In this document: positions 52,248 to 63,944 of the stretch, piece by piece
How positions within the stretch are numbered: position 1 is the first letter of the stretch
Layout: the number at the start of each line of letters is the position of its first letter
Source: Prillingera fragicola
Lineage: Eukaryota; Basidiomycota; Tremellomycetes; Trichosporonales; Trichosporonaceae
Reading direction: 5' to 3'
DNA length: 64,000 nt
NCBI GenBank assembly: GCA_002335605.1
Contig: BEDY01000002.1
Location: 1,240,001 to 1,304,000, forward strand
Notes under the pieces: model-generated
The model's input: the letters and a program-made list of their open reading frames with translations, nothing else
What the model was told of the DNA's origin: nothing
Databases searched by the model: none
Made by a program: the position numbers and the translations under genes

Positions 52248-55200
52248 CTAAAACCTCGTGTGGTTGGGAAAGTGTGGCGAAGATGGCGCCTGCGAGAATT
52301 GCAAGTACTTGGGATGGCTGTTTGGAGAACGGTTGTTCTCGCCCCGGTACCACGGCTGCTGAGGTTGGGATTGGCTGGGAGGGTACGGCGCAGCCTCAGA
52401 GTAGCGGTACTGCGACGGCGGAGCGGGCTCGTAGGGCGAATGGGATCGGTGGGGCTGTGGAGGCATGGACCAACGGTCGGCTGGCGGCATGACTTGCCTC
52501 GAGGGCCAGGAGGGCGTAGTTGGCCGTATAGGCGGTCCCGAGCTCGACGTCCACGCTGACTGAGTAAACGCAGCAGACTGAGAAACAAGTCCGAATCCTC
52601 CTGACTCGCGCCCCCACCCGGAGCCATTCGTGCGGCCATGGTCCGCCTGGGATGAGTGCTGTGGGGCACTGGGTAATGGCGAAAATACGCTTGAAGGCGA
52701 CTCGGCGACACCGAACTTGGCCTCTTGCGAGGCACGCAGGTCGACGTCGATCAAAGGATGGGAGTCAAAGTAGGCGGACACCTCTGTCGAAGCAGCCCCT
52801 GCCACAGGACTGGTCACCGGCGTTGGCGACGCCTCATTGGAGCGTGGAAGTTCACTCTGCCCCGGCCATCTACGCGGAGAAGACGGTACAAAGTTAGGGA
52901 TAGGACTGCTAGGCATAGAGTCGCGCACTACTGGGGCATTGGGCGTCGGCGGGGGAAGGGATGTCAGAGGCGACAGTGGTGACGGCGGCGTAGGTACACT
53001 CTCAGGACAGGAGATTGCGGCACGTTTGGGTGACTTTTGTGGCGATGGAGTACTCTGCGCCACACGCTTGGGCGACTTGCGTGGCGATGGGGTGCTCTGA
53101 GCTGCGCTGGCCGTGGAACGGCGACGAGGCGAGCGGCGCAGATTGAAAGCAGCTGGAGGTGGGGGAGAGCTGGGAGCCTGCGGTGCTGACGAAAAGATGT
53201 CCAAGGGGATGGCTTGTGAGGCAGAGCTCCCGTTTGCGAGGTCTGTGGTGGCAGATTTTACGTCGTCCTGCGCAGCTTCGGGTATTGTAGGCCGAGCTTG
53301 ATCCTGTCCTTCGTCCTGAACTCGCATCCAAGATTCCTCCTCCTGCATCTGGAACTCCTGAGGCTGCAGCCGCTCCTTCTTGGCTGTTCGCCTGGCTTCG
53401 ATGAGGGTCATGACCTTCTTGCCAGACAACGAGTCGCGGCCCTCGAACTTGATCTGGCCGTACTGCATGCTTTCCCTGCAGATGACGCTTGCCCTGTCAT
53501 ACGCCTCTTGCCAGCCTTCATCGCCCGACGATCCGCTCCAGCCTGCGTCCTCCATGATGAGAGACACTGCGGCCTCGGGCACGACAACGAGAAGAATGAA
53601 GTCGTCCTTGGATAGCGGGGCGGGGTCGTGAAGTGACATGTGCTTCCACCGGAGCATGTCAGTAAAGTGTGCCACGATAATGTCTCGACCGAGGTCGCCA
53701 TAATATCCGGGAGCGGCGCGTTCCACCGCATCAGTTGACATGAGCTGTGCGGCATCCTTGTATGCCTTTGGATGGGCAGGGTCGATGCGATCGACGATGT
53801 AGTTGAAGAAGCCAGACTCTTGGGGCTTGCCTAAGACCTCCCTGATGCGAACACTGGCAAGGCCAGTCTCCAGCCGGTCATCGAGATCCGCAAAATCGAT
53901 GGACATGGGGTACCCAGCTCGCTCGCCAAGCGGAACTGTTGATGTCTCACCACGGTGTTTGTGGCAGAAAGTTCCGATCTGGACCGAGGGTGGGAGCGCA
54001 GTGCGGCGCTGCCTGCACAGATCCTGTAGCTTCTTCTCGAGAGCCACCAGGTCTGGCGACGGTTTCTTAGGAAGCTTCTCCCTGCAGTACTGTGTTGTCA
54101 GCACTGGCTCTGCCAGTCATCCGAACAACTCACTGGACACTTCTTCGTGGGATGCAAATACGACACTGTCGTCAGCAACAGTGACAATCAGATTACGCAC
54201 GGCAATACTCTTCGTCAGGGCCCATCACCTCTGGAGAAACTGCAATAGGTCTGTCGTCAGCAACAGTAAGAGTCAGGTCATCTTACTCTTGAGGAGCCTC
54301 CGCTTGCAGAACCTCGTCCGCACCATCAACAGCCTGGCGGACCTCCATATCCTTTGCCTTGGCCGCGGCGAGACGCCGGTTCGAGTAGGTTGCAAAGAAT
54401 TTCTTGCCCTCCTCGGCCCCTTTATCAGGTTTTGCAGCCTTGCGACGCTTGCCCCTGTCCGGCGAGCTGCTGTTGGGTGGTGGTTTCCACTGGACGGTGG
54501 CGACGGCCTCTTGGCGCATCCTCGCTAGCTCCGCGTCCTCTGCAGTCATCTCGTCAACATTATCCAGCGCTTTTGAGCCCTTCTTCGCTGGTGATTTCTT
54601 TGCCGCTGGCTTTCGTATCTTGCCCTCCGTAGCCTTCTTCTTCGCCTTCCTGGCTTTGGGTGTAAAAACGAAATCGTCATCCGTGTCCTCTGCCGTTGAC
54701 AAAGAAGAGTCCTCGCTATCATCCTCAACAGTGGACGTGGTTGGCACTGGTCGCATGCCGCGCCTCGCGCTGCGATTGGGCCGCTCGACATCGGACACCA
54801 TGGTCTGCGAGGAAGACGCCACCCGTGTAGCTGCGCGTTTCGGGGGCGAGTTACTCAATGTGCCACTACCACGGTTCCGAGCCGGCTTGGGCGATGCCTT
54901 ACGCCCATTCGTCTGCGACGACGATGGTGGCACCTTGCGCTCGTCGTCGCTGGAGTCGGTGTCGCTGACGTTGGCCGCAGACCGCAGAAAGGCTGGCATG
55001 CTCGTAGTGTATCGGTCCTCATAGGCGTCGTCGTATGTCTCCTCGTCAATGATCGACTTCACGTCCGTGGGCCGCGCCTGAGCTACTGTGCCGTTCAAAT
55101 GGCCGTCGCTGTCGGTCTGAAGATGCCGGTTGTATCCGTTAATGTCCAGGGACGAGGCTGCACGTTTCGACGCCCTCTTCCCAGCAGTCAAATTTATCGC

Positions 55201-55740
55201 GCCCTTCTCCGCAGCCTTTGCGCCTTTTGAAGCATTCGCTCGAGCCTTCGGTTTGGCCGTTGCGGAAGTCTTTCTCGGTGGCGGCATAGGTGACGGCGAT
55301 CTGGAGGCATGCTCTATTTCAACGAGCGTCCGCTTGTCCTTCCCCTTGCCGTTGAGCTTGGGTATTGGCGAGGTATCAGACGTTTCGGCATTAAGACGAG
55401 CCTGCACTGTGTCATAGGGCGCCTTGCGAAGCCGAGCCTGCACCTTGTCGAACGGGGTGAGCTTGTCGTGCCCCTCAGTGTTGCGTATACTGTGCCGGCT
55501 GGTAACAGGCGATGACGGGAGAGAGGTTAACGGAGACAAGGGGGAGGAGCACGAAGTAGCCACTGAAGGTGGCGAGCTGCCGTTCCACGCGCGCTGGGTG
55601 CTGGGCCCTGCCTCGGCCTCAGTGCTCCCGAAGAGGACTGGCTTCTTCGAGTTTCGCACTGATCGCCGCGTCGGTGAGAGCGACAGGGCCCCAAGGGTTG
55701 CCGTCGACGGCTGTACCGCATGAATCTCGTGGCCCTCCAT
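52248..55740 (-). CDS. RTC4-domain protein (restriction of telomere capping 4-like)
   Basis: Five exons: 55740-54287, two small ones 54250-54201 (50 nt) and 54165-54134 (32 nt), then 54089-52248, with a last intron of 44 nt; the total is 1125 residues. Note this is four coding blocks with three introns (36, 35 and 44 nt). The first 485 residues are disordered, basic and Ser/Pro-rich, with KKKATEGKIRKPAAKKSPAKK typical of chromatin proteins. The small exons encode EYCLSYLHPTKKCPYCREKLP, a Cys-rich knuckle just before the RTC4 domain. The domain spans about 520-720 with FCHKHRGE, YPMSIDFADLDDRL, SGFFNYIVDR and APGYYGDLGRDIIVAHF. The C-terminal third carries a 14-residue tandem repeat (TPSPRKSPKRVAQS, TPSPQKSPKRAAIS) of S/T-P-K sites. 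Yeast Rtc4 is a nuclear protein of unclear function found in a telomere-capping screen. Confidence 0.82.
54166..54267. repeat. 17-nt direct repeat forming the 3' ends of two neighbouring introns
   Basis: CTGTCGTCAGCAACAGT occurs at 54166-54182 and 54251-54267 on the plus strand, 85 bp apart. On the coding (minus) strand both copies are the branch site and acceptor of adjacent introns of the RTC4-type gene. Confidence 0.85.
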
Positions 55741-56306
55741 CGCCTACCACTACAATGGCCATGCACGATGTCGAGGGGAGCGGTGTCTAGGTAGTATAAG
55801 TCGGAATGCGTGCTCAAGGTCTGAATGGTGAGACGGTGGACGACATTGTTGTCGCGTTCCTCTCTTACGTGCGGGCTCATTTAAGCCCACAGGGTGGAGG
55901 TCGCTGATCAGAGGAAGGTGGCCGACTGGGCAGTGACAGTCTTGCCTCATTAAACAAATGGTCATGCCAACGACTAGAACAGGAGTGCATGCAATGTAAA
56001 GTACGAAAAGGAGAAGAGTAGTGTGCACGTCTCTTCTAGCTGGGGAGTGCGGAACACGGACCAGTAATACCGCGACCCCCACTCATTCGGTGCCAACAAG
56101 TCTGTCTTCCTTTTCTCCATACTGATGTGTGCCTTCGCTGTGTCGCCAGTCGCCTGGCTAAGCTCTGTAAAAGAGTTCCAAGACTTGTCCAAGACTTGAA
56201 CACCAAGTCTAAGCGTATGGGTCCTCGGCCACAACGCACAATCACTGGCAACTCCGTCTCACCCCACCAATCACGATATACACATGATGCATTCCCATCT
56301 ACGTCT
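55741..56306. other. Gap between the RTC4-type gene and THR1
   Basis: 566 bp with the RTC4-type promoter and the THR1 3' flank. Minus frames at 55974-56234 and 55750-56082 have no domain. Nothing else is seen. Confidence 0.4.
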
Positions 56307-57549
56307 CTAAGGCAGCGTCGCGTCGGCGCCAACCTCCTCCACCCACGATCCCTTGGTGTCGACGTCGAGAACCTTGCAGTCAACCTCAATGTTCTCGGTG
56401 CCGAATATCCTCTCAATCTCGTTGGCAATGCTGTCAAAGTTGTCCGTTGCGAGTGCGAGAATGGTGGGGCCAGCACCGGACAGGCAGATACCGAGAAGAC
56501 CGGGCTGCGAGGTGTAGGTGAGTTCGGAGAGGATGGACTGGAGACCGGGGATCTGCGTGTGTCAGCCGGCGAATACAACAGGTGGGGCTGGCAAAATCAG
56601 GCGCGCACAGACCGCGCAGGTTTGGGCTTCTCAGAACCCTCAAAAAGTCGACTCACAAGAGGAACGCGGTACGGCTGGTGGAGACGGTCCTTCATGGCCT
56701 CGTAAATGAGCTCGGGGTCGGGGGGCGAGGTCGCGAGGGCGGTGGTCAGGACGGCGAGACGCTGGAGGTTGAATACCTGAATACAGGTCAGCACTGGTTT
56801 ACATGATCGCCGGCTTTGCTGTCACTCACAACATCCTTGCGCGAGTACTCGTTGGGGAGGACACCACGCGCCTTGGCGGTAGCGAGCTCGAAGCGGGGCA
56901 TGACGGCAATGGCCTTGATCTCGGGTGCCCAGCCGAAACGGACGTAGTGCCCAATACCCTTGGGTGCAGGAGGAGGGTGAGCTCCCCAGTTGGGTCCAGC
57001 ATCGGGAGGGTACTCGGGCAGAACCTCTGCGAGAGGCACCGAGGCGGCCTCGATGTCCGCGGGGGGCAGCTCACGGAGGTACGAGCCGACGAAACCGCCA
57101 ACGAGCGCGGCGGTGACGTTGTCGGGGTGGCGCTCGACCATGAGGGCAAAGTCGAGAAGACGGCTGGTGGAGAGCTTGAGATTGCCGAGGAGGTCGCCGA
57201 GGAGGACACCGGCGATGACGGCGGCTCCGGACGAGCCAAGACCACGGCCAAAGGGAATCTCGTTGTGGGCGTGGATCTTGACACCGGCAGGGAAGGTGGG
57301 GACGCCGTTCGCACGGAGAACATAAAGAGCCACACGGGTGAGGAGGTTCTGGTAAGGCGAGAGGGGCACGGTGGCGCTGTCACGGCCAGTGTAGCTAATG
57401 ACAGGGAGCGAGTCACCCTGGCCGTCGGTGGGGACGGTGACGAGGAGGGTGAGCGAAAGTGAGAGGGCGATGCCGCACACGTCAAAGCCGGGACCAATGT
57501 TGGCAGTCGTCGCTGGGACGTGAATCTTGTACTTTTTGACGTCAGCCAT
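56307..57549 (-). CDS. THR1: Homoserine kinase
   Basis: Three exons, 57549-56830, 56776-56657 and 56552-56307, give 361 residues; introns are 53 and 104 nt. The enzyme is a cytosolic GHMP-family kinase that phosphorylates homoserine in threonine biosynthesis. It begins KYKIHVPATTANIGPGFDVCGIAL, has the phosphate-binding loop IPFGRGLGSSGAAVIAG (about 98-114), the HPDNVTAALVGGF motif and the C-terminal LLGICLSGAGPTILAL glycine motif. Length fits yeast Thr1. It is the only gene of threonine synthesis seen here. Confidence 0.95.
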
Positions 57550-58109
57550 GTTGGTGGTAGTCCTGGTTTTTTTGGTGGCTGAGAGGTAGAGGATGGAGAT
57601 ATCTTTTGAGACGGACTCGAATCTCAGTCACGTCGATCGCCTGATAACGGCCGACCGGAAACGGAAGTATTTTTGTGTAGTTTTACGGCAACATTGAGTT
57701 CACCGGCGTAGCTGCGCCAATGACACAGTCTCTGCGTGAATGCATGCGCTGACGCCAGGACCCACGCACATACACTTTAGGAAGAATGTGTTCACCCTTC
57801 ACGTCTTACTGATGTGCTCACGCTTCACGGGTCAGTTGTGCGGCCAAGAAGAACTCGGCGCCAAAAGACCTGCTCCGCGTGCCACACTCATTGAGTACTC
57901 ATTACAATGGAGTCTTATGGGGGCTTAAGGCGCCGTAGTGCTTCAAGGCATCTCTGTGCAAGGATCTTGCATGTACTGGGCTACGTTTAATGAATAGCTG
58001 TATAGCTAGATATGTTTTGTATGGTATCGTGCAGCTCGTTAGAGCTACGTTCTTTCGTCCACACACGCTTGTACGTGTGCTGGTTCGTCGTGTGGTGGGC
58101 GAGGCACAC
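57550..58109. other. Gap upstream of THR1
   Basis: 560 bp with the THR1 promoter and the GPI13 3' flank. I looked for a perfect TGACTCA (Gcn4-type) site and saw none. No gene is supported. Confidence 0.4.
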
Positions 58110-61100
58110 TTAGATGGCGGTGGTCTTGAAAGTGGCCCAGTTCTTCCAGGTCGTGATGCGCAAGCCAAAGGTCATGGCGAAGAGGATCGCAACGTCGACG
58201 ACAAGCAGCGTCACGGCCGCGAGCATGAAGCGGGGGGCGAACACTTTCCAAACCATCAAGTGGCGGCGAAGCCACGCCGCGGTCACCGCAGACGCGAGCG
58301 TGATGGCAGCGTAATAGGTGATGAACGCAAGGGCCATCTGGAGCGTGTGCCCAAGAACAGGAACGGTCTTGTTAGGGCGTGGGCTAATGTTCCAAATGGC
58401 GAGGAGGGGAACGGCGAGCGCAGCGAGCGCTGTGGGTCCCCAGGTGTTGACGATGACCAGGGCAGGCGACCAGGGGTAGGTGACAGTCTCGAAACCGACA
58501 AAGGCCGACTTCCACTGGATAGTAGCAAGGACTGCCTGATGACCAGTCGCGAAGAAGCCGAGGAAGCCCAGGAGTGCGAGGGGGACAACATCAGTGAAAG
58601 AGGGGCGGACAATCATGTCGCCCTGCGCAGGCTCAAAGGCACCCGGTGCGGCCGAGTTGGAGAAGCCCTGGCGCATGATTACAGCGTCCCGTTGCGTGTC
58701 AACAAGCTCGAGGTGAGAAATAAGTGCAAGCGTGATACCGAAAAGTACCAGCTGGGCAACGGGAGCCGACACCACGTGAACGAGGGCGAGAGGAATGAGC
58801 CAGAAGAGCAGGTAGGTGGTGCCGAACGCGTTGCCAAAGCCAAACACGCCGACGCTCTCCTCGCGGTTACCGGTCTGATCAGCCTCGCGAACAACCTCAA
58901 TGCAGAGCGGCGAAGTCGCCCAGACGTAGGGAAGGGCGCCAATAATGGCGCCAAGAGAAAAGCGCGCCATCCAGAGCTTGATCAGGCGAACCAGGGGAAT
59001 ACGCGCGGGCTGAAGGCCGTCCCAGGTCTCGGTCCACTCAAAGAGCCAGTAGAAGGCATTGCAGAAGACGACACAGAGCCACAATGTCCGCACAAAGAAG
59101 GGCGCCGGACCAGCATTACCCTTGGACCACGACAGCACAAACGAAATGATCTTGGGCATTACCATGGCCGCCGCAGGAACAATGGCCACCACAGCCCAGT
59201 CAGGTGCCGAGGCGCCGTCACCGTAAAAGGTAACACGGCAGTAGGGCTGCTGCTCCTCGCGGCAGACAGTCGAGGCCCCGACGACGCGAACGAGAATGAC
59301 AAACAGGGCACCAAACCCGAGAATGCGAAGGCGCATAGTGGCAGTAGGCTCGTTGAGTGCACGGCCGGTGTGCCACATGCCAATGGTGACAAGGAGGAAG
59401 ACGACAACGCGGTCCTCCCACATGATGAACGAGTTGGACGCAAACGAGACGGCATGCAGTGTGAGCAGGATGGGTCCGATAGCACGGCTCCAGCTCCAGG
59501 GCATGCGCCACGTCTTGCCAGCAACCAGGGGCGCGGCGAGGGCGATCGATGACACGACGGCCATGGTGACGAGGAAGGTCTGAATGGCAACAGCGGGACT
59601 GCGTGTGTACGCGCCAGTGATTGTTCCAGCAACGCTGCCGACAAGACCTGAAACGGTGATGGCCGTGTCCAGAGCGACACGCACGTACGTGTCCCAGTGC
59701 GTGCCGCCGTTACGGACACCAAAGTAGAGTGCAATGCCCGCAAGAAGGCCGAACGCGAGCACGATGACACCACCGACAATGTGAGTCACCGAGAACTGGG
59801 CCCAGAGCGCGCGGAGCTCCTCAAGAGCAGACTGAGCGGCATCGCGGTTGGAGGCAATAGCGCGGATCGACTCAGGGTTGGCAGTGTCCTTGCTCTCCGA
59901 AGCGCGTCGCGACTCAGACACCGCTGACAAAACGTCCTGGTTGCCGTACTCGGCGACGTATCGCTCAATCTGCTCAGCGTTGACACCAGTAGCTGTCTCG
60001 AGCATCTCAATACTGTGCGAGAAGCACTCGGGGATGACGCTTCCAAGGTTGTTGTAAGGGATGGGAACGCCGAGGAGGAGCGAAAGAGTTGGGACAAGGT
60101 CGATCTGGTTGACATGACGGAGTGGCTTGGCGGAGCCGGGGAAGGTGTAAGTAGGCCAGTCAAAGCCGTCGGTACCGCCCGAAAGAGGCTTGCCCTTAGA
60201 GTAGAGCCAGAGGGCAGCCGCAGTCTCGAGGTCCGAGTCACCGCCATGGTCGCCCTTGGGGTTCATGCCGTGGTCGCCAAGAACAACAAGGAGCGTGTCG
60301 TCATCAATCTTCTCAACAATCTCTCGGAGCACGTTGTCCATCTGTTGAAGCTTCTCACGCATGATCTCGCGGTCGGGGCCAACACGGTGGCCGACGTGGT
60401 CAACGCCGAGGAAGTGGCCGATGGCGACGTCCCACTCGTCCTTCTTCTCGGGGGTGAGGAGAGGGATGAGGTGCTCAATGACGCCGTTGTCAACGGTGTG
60501 GAGATCCTCGACGTTGAACGAGTCGTAGGGGTGAGCCTGCGCAAACGAGGAAGGAAAGAGGTTCATCCAAGTGTCATCACCCATGAAGACGACCGACTTG
60601 TTGGCGGCATTGAACTGGGCAATGATACTGTCCTCCTCGATCGCGGTCGAGGCAAAGTTGGCACCAGCGTCAATGAAAGTGGGGAGCGAGCCGGTGGTAA
60701 TACCCTTGATGCGCTGCATGGTGGTTGTGGGAGGGTCCGAGTACGAGTTGAAGATGAGCGAGTGGGCTGGACGCTCGGCGCTCAGCTGAGCTGGAAGGGA
60801 CAGAACACCATGGTGGTAGGGGCTGGCAGGATCCGGGTGGTGGGGCGAGATAAAGTCGGTCCTCAGAGCGTCAATGATGACGACTACGGCCTTGGAGTGA
60901 GTTGCTGGCAAAGGTGCGGGGTCGGCGGCCGAGTACGCTGGCGAGGTCGAGGGAATGGTCAAACGCGTGAGCAAGAATCCGTGGGTGAAGATGCCGAGTC
61001 CGACAAGGTGGATAAACGTGAGATACAGCAGAACAAGAGCTGCAAGAGATGCGCGCGAGAGGCTGCTCAGCCAACGAGAGGTAAAGCGCCTTGCGACCCT

Positions 61101-61130
61101 AGGAAGGGCAGGTGCGTTGGGCTCGCCCAT
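58110..61130 (-). CDS. GPI13: GPI ethanolamine phosphate transferase 3 (PIG-O/Gpi13)
   Basis: A single intronless exon of 1006 residues, unusual in this window. After one N-terminal membrane helix (LAALVLLYLTFIHLVGLGIF) a lumenal alkaline-phosphatase-like domain carries metal and substrate motifs: IID87-ALRTDF, SDPPTTTMQRIKGITTGSLPTF with the candidate nucleophile Thr at 135-137, FLGVDHVGHRVGPD and VVLGDHGMNPKGDHGG. From about residue 430 there are about a dozen membrane helices. Gpi13 adds ethanolamine phosphate to the third mannose of the GPI core, the one that is later attached to protein. I prefer Gpi13 over Mcd4 and Gpi7 because of FLLTRLTIP near the N terminus and the domain layout. It diverges from a CLPTM1-family gene. 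Confidence 0.92.
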   Translation of the reverse strand: MGEPNAPALPRVARRFTSRWLSSLSRASLAALVLLYLTFIHLVGLGIFTHGFLLTRLTIPSTSPAYSAADPAPLPATHSKAVVVIIDALRTDFISPHHPDPASPYHHGVLSLPAQLSAERPAHSLIFNSYSDPPTTTMQRIKGITTGSLPTFIDAGANFASTAIEEDSIIAQFNAANKSVVFMGDDTWMNLFPSSFAQAHPYDSFNVEDLHTVDNGVIEHLIPLLTPEKKDEWDVAIGHFLGVDHVGHRVGPDREIMREKLQQMDNVLREIVEKIDDDTLLVVLGDHGMNPKGDHGGDSDLETAAALWLYSKGKPLSGGTDGFDWPTYTFPGSAKPLRHVNQIDLVPTLSLLLGVPIPYNNLGSVIPECFSHSIEMLETATGVNAEQIERYVAEYGNQDVLSAVSESRRASESKDTANPESIRAIASNRDAAQSALEELRALWAQFSVTHIVGGVIVLAFGLLAGIALYFGVRNGGTHWDTYVRVALDTAITVSGLVGSVAGTITGAYTRSPAVAIQTFLVTMAVVSSIALAAPLVAGKTWRMPWSWSRAIGPILLTLHAVSFASNSFIMWEDRVVVFLLVTIGMWHTGRALNEPTATMRLRILGFGALFVILVRVVGASTVCREEQQPYCRVTFYGDGASAPDWAVVAIVPAAAMVMPKIISFVLSWSKGNAGPAPFFVRTLWLCVVFCNAFYWLFEWTETWDGLQPARIPLVRLIKLWMARFSLGAIIGALPYVWATSPLCIEVVREADQTGNREESVGVFGFGNAFGTTYLLFWLIPLALVHVVSAPVAQLVLFGITLALISHLELVDTQRDAVIMRQGFSNSAAPGAFEPAQGDMIVRPSFTDVVPLALLGFLGFFATGHQAVLATIQWKSAFVGFETVTYPWSPALVIVNTWGPTALAALAVPLLAIWNISPRPNKTVPVLGHTLQMALAFITYYAAITLASAVTAAWLRRHLMVWKVFAPRFMLAAVTLLVVDVAILFAMTFGLRITTWKNWATFKTTAI

Positions 61131-61636
61131 GTCTGTTGTTTAGCTTGAGCGGGTTACTGATGGGCCAGTCCTCACTGTTAACAAAGAATAGTTGTGCTGA
61201 ACTGTTGGGGGGCAAAAGCAAGCGTTGACAAAATGCCCTTTACCAGTACAGCATATGCTATGTAAACAAGAGAGAGGGATAGCTACAGAGCACAAGAAGA
61301 TTGACAGAATTCGATGCAAAGGAGTGACGCGGTCGTCGCCCAAAAGTCAGTCACACCGTGTTCCCCTCCACCTGCCACTTGCGTCCACATGCACTGCCGG
61401 CTAGGCGCGCTGCGTTTCCTGCCAGTCTGCGCACGCCTACCTGCGCCTTCCCCCACCCTCTCACCCTGGTTGAGCTGCCTCACTGCTGAGTGTAGCCGGC
61501 CCGGACCGACCGTAGGGAACGTTTGCCGCCATGGACCGATGTTTGCCCTTCTTCATTCTTCTTCCTTCAATCCCCTCAAGCATACATAAACAGCTACCTC
61601 GTCGGTTCTAAAACAGCCGACACAAGCTGCTGAAAA
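61131..61636. promoter_or_regulatory. Divergent promoter shared by GPI13 and the CLPTM1-family gene
   Basis: 506 bp between two outward-facing starts. The CLPTM1 side has a C/T-rich leader (61440-61580). No gene or repeat is seen. Confidence 0.5.
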
Positions 61637-63709
61637 ATGCCAGCCGCAAATCAGGCAGCAGCTGCCGCAGCGCCGGCCGCCCAAGACGCAGGATGGCAAG
61701 GTCAGGCAAAGACGGTCGCTCGTTCTTTGGCCACGTTCATGTTGATTCAATTTGGTAAGCAGTGCTCTCCCTCTCTGGAGTGATGAGGAAGGCACAGCAG
61801 CTGACATTTGCGCAGCCATGAAGCAGGGAATGTCATACGTGAGTTAGCTCAGTGTACCCGACCGGCCACCTGGTGCTCTACGAACGCTGACGTGTGTAGT
61901 TTGGCATCAACCAGGGTTCGCCAGCTCCGCCTGTGCCAGCGACCACCGACACTGCTGCTGGCGAGTCGGTCGCCGCTAACCCGGCTGCTGTTGCACAGGG
62001 TACAAAGCCTGCGCTCCCGGCCACCCAGGCTTGGCCTCTGGGCACTCCTATGTCCATGCTGCTCTACGTCAACACTGCCGAAGAGACACAGGGCATTGAC
62101 GCAGCCAACCCAAACGTCATTTGGGAGGGACTCACGTACGGCAACTGGAAGGACGTTCGCGAGGAGGACCTCATTCTTGAGGTTCCCGAGAGCGTGCGCG
62201 CACACAACGGGTCGTGGTGGATGGACATTCTGCTTCTGAAGGATGGTGGCGTTAGCCCCGTTGGTCGTCCTACCGAGGACATCGCTGTCCATCGCAAGGG
62301 TGAGTGAGAGCAGCGCATGGAAGACCAAGCTGACGCCTTCCACAGAGCTCACTCGCTGGATGCCCAAGCGCCGCATTCGCAAGGAGAAGTCGCTTCTCGG
62401 CAGCAAGGACGAGCACAGGGACGAGGACGAAGTGGAGAAGGTCCTTGAGGCTGATGAACCCGCTCCTGCCAAGGAGATTGTCAGCCACTGGTCTCCCAAC
62501 CTTACTATCACCGTCATTGGCGACGTTGGCACTCTTGACATGAACTCTGCCCCTGCTCAGGTGGCGCCGTACTACCACCTCGGCCCCAACACCACCGACG
62601 GCAAGGCGACGTACAACCCTGTCATCTTCCCCAACGACTTTTGGCTGCTGAAGGAGAACATGCGCGAGATCAACGAGACAACCAAGGAGCTCCCTCTTCG
62701 TGTCACCTACCATGCGATCTCGTCCATGAAGTTCAACATTTTTGCTGGCCTCACTGTGTCGTTTGACCAGGCCGCACAGCAACAGGGATCAGGCGCCGAG
62801 CTGGACGAAGTCAAGCGCATGCTGACCGAGACCAACCCATTCTTGCTGGTCACCACTGCTCTCGTCACTGTCCTGCACATGTTGTTCGAGTTCCTGGCCT
62901 TTTCTTCCGACGTCAACCACTGGCGTAAGAAGGGCAAGGACGAGAACCTCGTCGGTGTTTCGCTCCGCACGATTCTCACCAACGTCGTTGTTCAGCTTAT
63001 CGTCCTGCTTTACCTCCAGGACTCGTCCGAGGAGACCTCGATGATGATTTTGTTCACCCAGGGCATTGGACTGCTCATCGAGGCCTGGAAGATCACCAAG
63101 GTCGTTGACGTGCGCGTACGCGAGGCTCCCGGCCAACTCATCCCTTACAAGATCACCTTTGAGGACAAGCACGAGCTTAGTGAGGACGAGAAGAAGACGC
63201 AAGAGTACGACCGCCTCGCGTTCAAGATTGTCTCGTGGGGTGCCACTCCCTTCCTTCTGGCCTACGCCGGCTACTCGCTCAAGTACAAGACGCACCGCAG
63301 CTGGTACTCGTTCATCATCACGACGCTTGCGCAGAGTGTCTACATGTTTGGATTCGTCCAGCTCATCCCCCAGCTTATTATCAACTACAAGCTCAAGTCC
63401 GTCGCACACATGCCCATGAAGGCAATGGTGTACAAGACCCTCGGCACGGTCGTGGACGACTTCTTCGCCTTTTGCGTCAAGATGCCTTGGCTCCACCGCC
63501 TCGCTTGTTTCCGTGACGACGTCGTGTTCCTCATCCTGCTCTACCAGCGCTGGATCTACCGCATCGACTACTCGCGTGTCAACGAGTATGGCCAGCAGGC
63601 TGACGATGCCGACAAGGCTGCTGCGGTCGATGTCATTGAGGAAGTCGTGGACGAGAAGACTGCCAAGGGCAGCAAGGCTGCCGTTAAGGAGACCAAGAAG
63701 AACAAGTAG
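61637..63709 (+). CDS. CLPTM1-family multipass ER membrane protein
   Basis: Four exons, 61637-61754, 61816-61838 (23 nt), 61900-62299 and 62346-63709, give 634 residues; introns are 61, 61 and 46 nt. After an N-terminal helix (SLATFMLIQFAMKQGMSYFG) there is a large lumenal region with WMDILLLKDGG, SHWSPNLTITVIGDVGTLD and PVIFPNDFWLLKENMREINET. Four to five membrane helices follow, with FLAFSSDVNHWRKKGKDENLVGVSLRTIL, SWYSFIITTLAQSVYMFGFVQLIPQLIINYKLKSVAHMPMKAM and FLILLYQRWIYRIDYSRVNEYG. These are the signature blocks of CLPTM1. A human relative, CLPTM1L, is reported to scramble an early GPI precursor lipid. The tail is Lys/Glu-rich. Confidence 0.93.
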
Positions 63710-63944
63710 TACGTTTCGTATCTTGTAGTAGGAGAGGAGATAGGGAACGGGAGACGTAGCAGAAAAACGTATCATATCGCTAGACTTTCGTACGACTGTT
63801 GGGATTTCTGTTGCTGCTGGTATGCATTTTTTGAGTATTTCTCGCGACCGCTATGATAAGCTCAATCTTAGGTTCATTCACTACACGCAGTATACATATT
63901 TGTCATGCAGCTTAGCTCTCATGTTGGTGTTTTTAACCGCTGCT
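63710..63944. other. Convergent 3' flank
   Basis: 235 bp, A+T-rich near 63820-63930, consistent with 3' untranslated regions of two convergent genes. Confidence 0.35.

Noticed and set aside
62789..63775. 328-codon minus frame opposite the CLPTM1-family gene
   Set aside because: Antisense shadow; Leu/Val/Asp-rich and without family motifs.
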